Assembly: GCF_003946645.1 (NCBI RefSeq)
Contig: NZ_RHOU01000007.1
Coordinates: 60,471-124,470 of the forward strand
Source: Lapidilactobacillus wuchangensis
GTDB lineage: Bacteria; Bacillota; Bacilli; Lactobacillales; Lactobacillaceae
Length of the DNA stretch: 64,000 nt
Direction of reading: 5' to 3'
Below the pieces are notes generated by a model. That model was not told the DNA's origin and did no database searches. It was given only the letters and a program-made list of their open reading frames with translations. The translations under genes and the position numbers were made by a program. Below, piece after piece: positions 58,936-64,000 of the stretch. Positions within the stretch are counted from its first letter, which is position 1. Each line of letters opens with the position of its first letter.

Positions 58936-58964
58936 TTGGCTTACTGAGCAAATCATGTTAAACT
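58936..58964 (+). promoter_or_regulatory. Promoter of the antitoxin-like small RNA, copy 2
   Basis: Plus-strand -35 TTGGCT (58936-58941) and -10 TAAACT (58959-58964), 17 bp apart; the same relative position as in copy 1. Confidence 0.62.
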
Positions 58965-58970
58965 AAAGAT

Positions 58971-59082
58971 ACAAAAGAAGTGCCTGCGCGGTCAGCAGAC
59001 ACTCCCCATGGAACCGCTAGAACGGTAGCCAAGTTATTATAAAAAACCGCTAACTGGTCAAAGTTATAGGCGGTTTTTTATT
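58971..59082 (+). ncRNA. Putative type I antitoxin RNA, copy 2
   Basis: Paralogue of the RNA at 32709-32823, with the same order of stems and an AACCGC/GCGGTT terminator before six Ts. ACCGCTAAC (59046-59054) is repeated directly as ACCGCTTAAC (59250-59259) in the toxin leader. Converges on the toxin gene at 59087-59176. Confidence 0.65.
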
Positions 59083-59086
59083 TGGT

Positions 59087-59176
59087 CTATTTTTTAGAAT
59101 CGTTGTTGGCTGATAATAGCGCAATGACAAGCATGCCAAAGGCAATCATCAACTCCAGCGTATCTTTAACAGACAC
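59087..59176 (-). CDS. Holin-like type I toxin, copy 2 (29 aa)
   Basis: A 29-residue peptide from GTG with AGGAG 7 nt upstream. It starts MSVKDTLELMIAFGMLVIAL, a single membrane helix, and ends in NNDSKK. It is the paralogue of 32826-32915, with which it also shares leader and flanking RNA sequence. Holin-like toxin family (Hol_Tox). Confidence 0.75.
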   Translation of the reverse strand: MSVKDTLELMIAFGMLVIALLSANNDSKK

Positions 59177-59318
59177 CGGGCTACTCCTTTCATTAGGATA
59201 AAATGCATCAGAGTTGTCTCATCGGCATCAGCTCCACTCAAGAATAGCCACCGCTTAACTTTCCATGTACTCTCAAGCTAACATATTGTTCAATTGTTTT
59301 CAATCCTGAAAATCATCT

Positions 59319-59408
59319 AAAAAGGACGCCATTGACCAAATAGCTCAACTTACTAACATCACGTATAAAGATGTGATCATTGAGTTACGGTCAATTGCGT
59401 CCTTTTTT
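59319..59408. terminator. Large nested bidirectional hairpin
   Basis: AAAAAGGACGC with GCGTCCTTTTT at the ends, then ATTGACC/GGTCAAT, CTCAA/TTGAG and an inner CATCAC/GATGTG hairpin. A-run and T-run on both sides allow termination in either direction, between the toxin locus and the convergent YbjQ gene. Unusually long (90 nt) for a terminator. Confidence 0.7.
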
Positions 59409-59485
59409 AGTATCTGCAAATTATTGAATCAAATAAAATGTGTAGGCTTAAAGCACCAGCAGCATCGCTGTCGCTAGCTGACGCT

Positions 59486-59806
59486 CTACCCCAGCTTTAC
59501 CGCAGTTCCGCTACAAGTGACCATCAGCATGCCATTATCACTGCCAAGCACTTCGTAATCCATTTTCATGCCGATTACGGCGTCAGCGCCAAGTTTTTCG
59601 GCGCGATCCTGCATTTCAGCGATGGCTTCTTCACGGGCCGTGGTTAGTTCTTCTTCATAACCTTGCGAACGGCCGCCGAAGAAGTTGCGTAAGCCGGCGC
59701 CCATATCTTTCAAGACGTTGATCCCAGTAACGACTTCACCGAACACAATTCCCTGATAGGCCGTTACTTGACGACCATCGACATTGCCAGTTGTGGTAAT
59801 AATCAT
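59486..59806 (-). CDS. YbjQ/UPF0145 family protein
   Basis: A 106-residue cytoplasmic protein of the YbjQ (putative heavy-metal-binding) family, forming pentamers in known structures. The ATG at 59806 has GGAGG 7 nt upstream; the longer frame to 59920 adds an implausible extension. Motifs [45 protein letters not shown] and a C-terminal GTAVKL are typical. Function not established. Confidence 0.9.
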   Translation of the reverse strand: MIITTTGNVDGRQVTAYQGIVFGEVVTGINVLKDMGAGLRNFFGGRSQGYEEELTTAREEAIAEMQDRAEKLGADAVIGMKMDYEVLGSDNGMLMVTCSGTAVKLG

Positions 59807-59962
59807 GTCATTTCCTCCATTAGTCGAATTTATCTTCGCTTTAATTTTGCTTACTTTTAAGATACACATCTTCACCATTAAATGCAAAATAAACCTTAAC
59901 AATCGCCAGACTAGTTGCATTAGTGAATAAATTTGGCGTATAACAATGAATATGATGGGTGG

Positions 59963-61054
59963 GTGAATCTCTTGCAGAAAAAAACGCTGAGTTTAATCAT
60001 TATTGCGATTTTAGGGCTGGTAGCAACAGTCACGATTTATTTTAGAACTAATTATACTGAACCCTTAGCAGTAATCACTCAAATCAAAACAACGACGCGA
60101 ACAAATGAGAAGGATCAATACGACAATCGCGATCAACAAATAACGCAAACTGGTACGCTGAAATTGCTGAACACGAACCAACGCGGACAAACTTTGACCT
60201 TCACCAATACTTACGATCGTTCGCAATTAGTTAATCAACGCTTTCAGCAACATCAGCGCGTCTTCGTTCAAGTCACGGGAAACAAGGCGACCATTAACAA
60301 TGCCAAGCGCGATTGGGTTCTGGTTCTAGCGGTGACCTTGCTGATTCTCTTAATCGTCCAAATCATGGCCCAAAAAAGTTATTTGGTGATGCTTTCCTTA
60401 CTCTTCAATATCATTATTTTCGGGATCACAATTCGTTTAGATATTTGGCGCAACGGGACCAATCCGATTCTGATTTATAGTTTAGCGGCAATTATTTTTG
60501 CTGTCGGTAGTTTTCTGATTTTCCAAGGCTGGCATTTGAAAATGGCAGTGATGCTCTTAAGTACGATCAGTGCGCTACTGCTAGCCTTTGCGCTTAGTTA
60601 TGGCATTATGGCCGTCACCAAAGAGAAGGGGATTACTTACATGGCGGTTGCTTATGCCACGCAAAGCCCCCGCTCCTTATTTCTTGGTCAAACTTTGTTG
60701 GGTGTTTTAGGCGCAGTGATGGATGAATCAACCGATATTGTCACCAGTCTCAACGAGGTCCTGGAGCACCGACCTGACGTTTCCACTAAGCAATTTTGGC
60801 AAAGTGGCCTCGCAATTGGTCGCGAAATCATGGGACCGCTCATTAACGTCTTATTTTTGATTTTTATGGCGGACGCGTTGCCCATGACGATTTTATATTT
60901 GCGGGATAATAATTCGATCAATTACACCTTCACTTATACTTTGTCCCTGGGCGTGATTCAAAGCTTGATCTCGGCGATCGGCATTGTTCTGACCGTGCCA
61001 ATTGCCACCTTGGCCAGTTTATTATTGCGGCGAAAGCAGGTGCAGCATGAGTAG
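59963..61054 (+). CDS. YibE/F family membrane protein, first of pair
   Basis: A YibE/F-like (DUF in Pfam YibE_F) membrane protein of about 364 residues: one N-terminal helix, an extracellular beta region (about 20-115) and seven or so helices. The start is uncertain: GTG at 59963, TTG at 59972 or TTG at 59933; none has a strong site. [21 protein letters not shown] is the conserved family segment. It overlaps the second gene by 8 bp. Function unknown. Confidence 0.82.
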   Translation: MNLLQKKTLSLIIIAILGLVATVTIYFRTNYTEPLAVITQIKTTTRTNEKDQYDNRDQQITQTGTLKLLNTNQRGQTLTFTNTYDRSQLVNQRFQQHQRVFVQVTGNKATINNAKRDWVLVLAVTLLILLIVQIMAQKSYLVMLSLLFNIIIFGITIRLDIWRNGTNPILIYSLAAIIFAVGSFLIFQGWHLKMAVMLLSTISALLLAFALSYGIMAVTKEKGITYMAVAYATQSPRSLFLGQTLLGVLGAVMDESTDIVTSLNEVLEHRPDVSTKQFWQSGLAIGREIMGPLINVLFLIFMADALPMTILYLRDNNSINYTFTYTLSLGVIQSLISAIGIVLTVPIATLASLLLRRKQVQHE

Positions 61055-61796
61055 TCTGAATGTCCTCTTAATTGTATTGCTGATTCTAATTTGTTTAGTT
61101 GGTGGTACTGCCGGCTTGAAGAGTTTTTTCAGTATCATCATTAATTTCCTGCTAATTTTCTTGGTTGCTTTATTGATTAGTTGGGGCGCCAATGTTTGGT
61201 TCACGATTATTTGCTTCGTGCCCTTGAAACTACTGACCATTATTTATCTAGGCACCCACGATACGAAAATTGCTGACCGCGCTTTTCGTAGTTCATTAAT
61301 CGTCACCATCTTAATCACGCTGGTTATTTTAGGATTAGATTACCTCGCCCAAGCGATTGGTGTTGGCGAGCAGGCTAGTGAGGATTTAATCGGCATGAGC
61401 ATGGCACCAGGGCTTAATTACGCTGCAATTGGTATTTTGGTCGCTATCTTCAGTACCTTAGGTGCCATCTCTGAAGCGGCCGTGGCTATGAGTGCTGGCT
61501 TGATTGAGTTAAAAAAACAAAAACAGGATTTAAGTCATGAAGCTTATTGGCAAAGCGCGCGTAACATGGGCCAAGATATTTTAGGCACTGCCATCAACAC
61601 GATCTTGTTTGGTTTCTTTGGCAGCTGCTTAGCCCTATTTATTTGGTACACGCGCCTGCACTATACATTTAGCCAAATCATGAACGATAAATTATTTGTT
61701 CAAGAAGCGCTGGTTATTGTCGATTCAATTATTGGCGTCCTGCTAATTGTTCCCCTGGCGACCTGGGTAGTTAACCGGCCGACGAAGCAAAATTAA
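61047..61796 (+). CDS. YibE/F family membrane protein, second of pair
   Basis: A 249-residue polytopic protein without the extracellular part of its partner. The ATG at 61047, inside the end of the first gene, has AGCAGG upstream. About seven helices and SEAAVAMSAGLIEL in the conserved region. The two likely form one complex. In lactobacilli such pairs are common and uncharacterised. Confidence 0.85.
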   Translation: MSSLNVLLIVLLILICLVGGTAGLKSFFSIIINFLLIFLVALLISWGANVWFTIICFVPLKLLTIIYLGTHDTKIADRAFRSSLIVTILITLVILGLDYLAQAIGVGEQASEDLIGMSMAPGLNYAAIGILVAIFSTLGAISEAAVAMSAGLIELKKQKQDLSHEAYWQSARNMGQDILGTAINTILFGFFGSCLALFIWYTRLHYTFSQIMNDKLFVQEALVIVDSIIGVLLIVPLATWVVNRPTKQN

Positions 61797-61819
61797 CTTG
61801 TCTAATAATTACTAGACAT

Positions 61820-61860
61820 TTTTACAAAAATCTAATGCAAATCATTTGCTTTTTGTAAAA
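61820..61860. other. Inverted repeat after the YibE/F pair, overlapping a promoter
   Basis: TTTTACAAAAA (61820-61830) and TTTTTGTAAAA (61850-61860) flank GCAAATCATTTGC (61837-61849). It could be a terminator for the YibE/F genes or an operator, because TTGCTT (61846-61851) and CATAAT (61869-61874), 17 bp apart, form a promoter for the small ORF that follows. Confidence 0.5.
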
Positions 61861-61902
61861 GCAGTTGGCATAATATAAAACATAAAGGAGGTTAGTCACA
61901 CA

Positions 61903-62118
61903 ATGAGCTTTACTAGTAAACTTGATGGTACTGCGGATCGTCCTCGCAATTGCACACAAAAACTTGATGGCAAACTAATTGTCGTTCAGTTGTGAGGCTA
62001 TCCAAAGTTAGACGGAAAAATTCACAATGTCTAAAAGGATAAATTCGTTGATTGCAGTAAAGATTGTCCGGTAACGATTGCAATAATTAAATGCTTTTCG
62101 CCCAAGGATTTAACTTAG
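61903..62118 (+). pseudogene. Small KLDG-repeat ORF with in-frame stops
   Basis: An ATG with a perfect AAAGGAGG site opens a 30-codon frame (to TGA 61993-61995). The same frame reads on past TGA for 12 codons to TAA (62032-62034) and 27 more to TAG (62116-62118). KLDG appears in each of the first two parts (SKLDGT, QKLDGK, and after TGA PKLDGK), which argues that one longer gene existed. Family not recognised. Alternatively the 30-residue peptide is real by itself. Confidence 0.45.
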
Positions 62119-62347
62119 CGCTAATTGTTCAGGTCATTCTTTATGAAACAATTTGAAATAGTCCAATCTGTAATAAATTAGTCTTTCATTACTTAACCCA
62201 GAAGTTCGAACAACAGTTGAATTTCATTAGACAACCTCGTTTATTCGCAAAATCTTGATCATTAATATGTCAGAAGGTGTTTGCCCTCCCCCCTTAAAAT
62301 ATCTTCGTGATAAACACTCCCAATGATAGATTAGACGAAGTAAAAAT

Positions 62348-62450
62348 GTCACCACACCGCAATGTTTCCAATTCCCCCCTGGAGTTCTTACGTATCCACT
62401 CCCATGACTTACGTAAGGAAACATTTGCCGGTGTAAGGTGGCGTTTTTTA
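62348..62450 (+). ncRNA. Long structured element ending in a terminator
   Basis: Left arm 62348-62369 and right arm 62417-62442 pair over about 22 bp with small bulges, followed by GTTTTTT. The loop holds two TTACGTA copies (62388-62394, 62409-62416) that can pair with each other, and GGAGT/ACTCC (62381-62385, 62398-62402) as an alternative. It lies 50 bp upstream of a methyltransferase gene on the same strand. Could be a leader riboswitch/attenuator or a small RNA; no known class recognised. Confidence 0.5.
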
Positions 62451-62499
62451 TTGGTCAATATGCTAAACTTGAATTAATTAGAAAATGCGAGGTACGCAT

Positions 62500-63285
62500 A
62501 TGAAAACAAATTACACGGATATTAACGCTGCCGCCATGGACAAATGGGTGGCTGAAGGCTGGGAATGGGGCCAGCCACTAAGTCATGAGGCCTATCTCCA
62601 GGCCAAACAAGGTCATTGGCAGGTCGTCCTGACACCACAAGTCCCTGTTCCCGCCAGTTGGTTTGCCCCCTTTTTAAAAGATAATCGCTTAACTGGCACT
62701 GATTTATTAGGCCTTGCTAGTGGTGGTGGCCAACAAATGCCCGTTTTTCAGGCGTTAGGTGCCAATGCAACGGTTTTAGATTACTCAGACAGCCAATTGG
62801 CCAGTGAACAAAAGGTGGCTGATCGTGAAGGTTATCAGTTGAAAATCGTCAAGGCTGATATGAGTCAACGACTGCCCTTTGCTGATGAATCCTTCGATTT
62901 AATTTTCCATCCGATTGCTAATTGTTATGTTGAGGATGTGCAGCATATTTGGGATGAATGTTATCGTATTTTGCGTCCTGGTGGTGTGCTGTTGGCCGGC
63001 ATGGATAACGGGCTGAACTATTTATTCGACGTTGATGATCACACAACCGAATTAGTGGTTAAACATCCACTGCCATACAATCCGCTGAAGGATCCTGAAT
63101 TAATGAAACAATCGATGGCACTTGATGGTAGTGTGCAGTTCAGCCATTCTCTAGAAGAACAAATTGGCGGCCAACTTAAAGCTGGTCTTACCCTAACTAA
63201 CCTGCTTGAAGATCGTGGGCCTGACGATTTATTAGGAAAGTATGTACCGCAATATTTACTAACTCGCGCTGTTAAAAATAACTAA
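62500..63285 (+). CDS. SAM-dependent methyltransferase (class I)
   Basis: A 261-residue Rossmann methyltransferase from ATG 62500 (GAGG 7 nt upstream; the ATG at 62485 lacks a site). Motif I is degenerate but visible (DLLGLASGGGQQMP, about 71-84), with motif II at VLDYSD, and later FDLIFHPIANCYVEDVQHIW and RILRPGGVLLAG as in the Methyltransf_11 group. Substrate unknown. Ends at a strong terminator. A structured element lies upstream. Confidence 0.88.
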   Translation: MKTNYTDINAAAMDKWVAEGWEWGQPLSHEAYLQAKQGHWQVVLTPQVPVPASWFAPFLKDNRLTGTDLLGLASGGGQQMPVFQALGANATVLDYSDSQLASEQKVADREGYQLKIVKADMSQRLPFADESFDLIFHPIANCYVEDVQHIWDECYRILRPGGVLLAGMDNGLNYLFDVDDHTTELVVKHPLPYNPLKDPELMKQSMALDGSVQFSHSLEEQIGGQLKAGLTLTNLLEDRGPDDLLGKYVPQYLLTRAVKNN

Positions 63286-63290
63286 AAAAG

Positions 63291-63338
63291 GCTGTCCTTT
63301 GAAATTCGTGTTCTGAATTTCAAAGGACAGCTCTTTTA
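63291..63338 (+). terminator. Terminator of the methyltransferase gene
   Basis: A perfect 17-bp stem (63291-63307 with 63315-63331), 7-nt loop, then CTTTTATT; an A-run precedes it, so it can work in both directions. Confidence 0.88.
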
Positions 63339-63341
63339 TTA

Positions 63342-63545
63342 GGAAATCATTTCTCTGAGAAGACTGATGATCATTAACGCTAAATTAATGACTGGGTAAG
63401 TAATCATGATTTTTACGGCGTTGCTAAAGCCTTGGTTATTGACTGCCGTAGTAGTTATTACCAAATGACAGACTCATTATCAGCTCAACATTTGAATCAA
63501 ACTAAGCAGCTAAGGACCCAACCAGTAATCACATTAAGTAGCCAC
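63342..63545. other. Intergenic stretch, no clear gene
   Basis: A minus-strand frame of up to 41 codons (63339-63464) encodes a hydrophobic segment (MITYPVINLALMIISLL) but has no ribosome site or good start. Nothing else seen before the tRNA terminator. Confidence 0.3.
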
Positions 63546-63581
63546 AAAAAATAGGAACCGCCAACTCACCTTGGCGATTCC
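63546..63581 (-). terminator. Terminator of the rRNA-tRNA operon
   Basis: GGAATCGCCAA pairs with TTGGCGGTTCC (one G-T), 6-nt loop, then TATTTTTT on the minus strand, after tRNA-Thr. Confidence 0.88.
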
Positions 63582-63589
63582 TTTATTAG

Positions 63590-63662
63590 TGCCGTCTGCA
63601 GGATTTGAACCTGTGACCCTCGGTTTACGATACCGATGCTCTACCAGCTGAGCTAAGACGGC
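63590..63662 (-). tRNA. tRNA-Thr (anticodon CGT)
   Basis: A 73-nt cloverleaf with acceptor GCCGTCT/AGACGGC, D arm GCTCAGCTGGTAGAGC, anticodon stem TCGGT/ACCGA with loop ATCGTAA (anticodon CGT, decoding ACG) and T-loop TTCAAAT. CCA is not encoded. Third tRNA after the 5S gene. Confidence 0.93.
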
Positions 63663-63694
63663 AATACTTAATGTCAAAACACTATTAAGTTTTA

Positions 63695-63766
63695 TGACCC
63701 CTACGGGATTTGAACCCATGTTACCGCCGTGAAAGGGCGGTGTCTTAACCACTTGACCAAGGGGCC
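63695..63766 (-). tRNA. tRNA-Glu (anticodon TTC)
   Basis: A 72-nt cloverleaf with acceptor GGCCCCT/AGGGGTC (one G-T), anticodon stem CCGCC/GGCGG with loop CTTTCAC (anticodon TTC) and T-loop TTCAAAT. Second tRNA after the 5S gene. Confidence 0.95.
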
Positions 63767-63836
63767 ATTAGTAATATCATAACTGCTTTAGCAATTATAA
63801 TCAATAAAAAAATCGGCCATATTAGCCGATTATTTA

Positions 63837-63909
63837 CTCCGGTTGTCAGACTCGAACTGACGACATCTTGATTAACAGTCAAGCGCTCTACCAACTGAGC
63901 TAAACCGGA
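63837..63909 (-). tRNA. tRNA-Asn (anticodon GTT)
   Basis: A 73-nt cloverleaf with acceptor TCCGGTT/AACCGGA and discriminator G, anticodon stem CTTGA/TCAAG with loop CTGTTAA (anticodon GTT) and T-loop TTCGAGT. It starts 5 bp after the 5S rRNA end. Confidence 0.96.
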
Positions 63910-63914
63910 ATCGA

Positions 63915-64000
63915 GCGTGGCAGCGCCCTATCCTCGCAGGCAGTCTCCCACCAACTACTTTCAGCGCTAAGAAGCTTAACTTCTGTGTTCGGCATGGATA
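63915..64000 (-). rRNA. rrf: 5S rRNA, 3' part (cut by right window edge)
   Basis: The minus strand reads through CCGAACACAGAAGTTAAGC, the conserved 5S loop region, and ends in GCCACGC. About 86 nt are visible; the 5' part lies outside. It marks the end of an rRNA operon continuing into the tRNA cluster. Confidence 0.95.

Noticed and set aside
59438..59647. 69-codon plus-strand frame opposite YbjQ
   Set aside because: Shadow of YbjQ, no ribosome site.
62227..62424. 65-codon minus-strand frame
   Set aside because: Lies over the structured element at 62348-62450, has no ribosome site and a composition unlike a protein.
63339..63464. Minus-strand 41-codon hydrophobic frame resembling a small toxin
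   Set aside because: Only a TTG could start it, without a ribosome site; no repeat or antisense promoter as at the two toxin loci.
63534..63752. 72-codon minus-strand frame
   Set aside because: It runs through the tRNA-Thr gene and part of tRNA-Glu; not coding.

Overview
The window reads as a Gram-positive, moderately AT-rich chromosome of the Lactobacillaceae (lactobacilli in the broad sense; genus not determined). Grounds: good Shine-Dalgarno sites with frequent GTG/TTG starts, CcpA cre-like sites, CUT1 sugar ABC transporters without their own ATPase, small holin-like type I toxins, and a 5S rRNA-tRNA cluster at the right edge. Almost all of it is a carbohydrate-use island, mostly on the minus strand; no insertion sequence, phage or CRISPR array was seen.

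Layout. (1) 1-13.3 kb: an apparent beta-1,2-glucan (sophoro-oligosaccharide) locus. It has two GH3 beta-glucosidases (one cut by the window edge), a GH94-type 1,2-beta-oligoglucan phosphorylase-like enzyme, a CUT1 transporter, a LacI regulator, an esterase and an endonuclease/exonuclease/phosphatase-fold protein. GAAACGTTTC palindromes lie next to two of its promoters. (2) 13.3-15.8 kb: a solitary GH65 phosphorylase gene with its own promoter and terminator. (3) 15.9-24.1 kb: araD-araA-araB, a GH43 lipoprotein arabinanase and a GH27 enzyme, preceded by araR. (4) 24.1-32.6 kb: a CUT2 pentose ABC transporter followed by a stray PTS EIIB-like protein, divergent from a sugar-binding lipoprotein, LytS/YesM-type kinase and YesN-type regulator (AraPST / XylFII-LytS-YesN arrangement). 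(5) 33-43.6 kb: an arabinan operon (two GH51, GH43_26-like, GH43_5-like, CUT1 transporter, YesL-like protein, Cys-rich protein), divergent from a winged-helix regulator. (6) 43.6-48.5 kb: an aldo/keto reductase, a GT-C-like membrane protein and a BcsA-like GT2 with a PilZ domain. (7) 49-52.7 kb: a third CUT1 transporter operon, divergent from CE7 esterase, GH36 alpha-galactosidase, GntR/HutC regulator and GH1 (53.2-58.6 kb). (8) 58.6-64 kb: YbjQ, a YibE/F pair, a decayed small ORF, a structured RNA-like element, a methyltransferase, tRNA-Thr/Glu/Asn and the 3' part of a 5S rRNA.

How it works together. Extracellular lipoprotein arabinanase and secreted binding proteins would feed oligosaccharides to the ABC importers. 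Cytoplasmic GH51/GH43 release L-arabinose, which enters araA-araB-araD and the pentose phosphate pathway. Sophoro-oligosaccharides would be phosphorolysed to glucose-1-phosphate and finished by GH3. Control appears layered: local regulators (LacI, AraR, winged-helix, GntR, three-component system), CcpA sites, and hairpins after every binding-protein gene.

The least expected items are two paralogous type I toxin-antitoxin loci (32.7-33.0 and 58.97-59.26 kb) with a holin-like toxin but Fst-like convergent layout, the EIIB-like protein in an ABC operon, the overlapping terminator/promoter before araD, and the long structured element at 62.35-62.45 kb.
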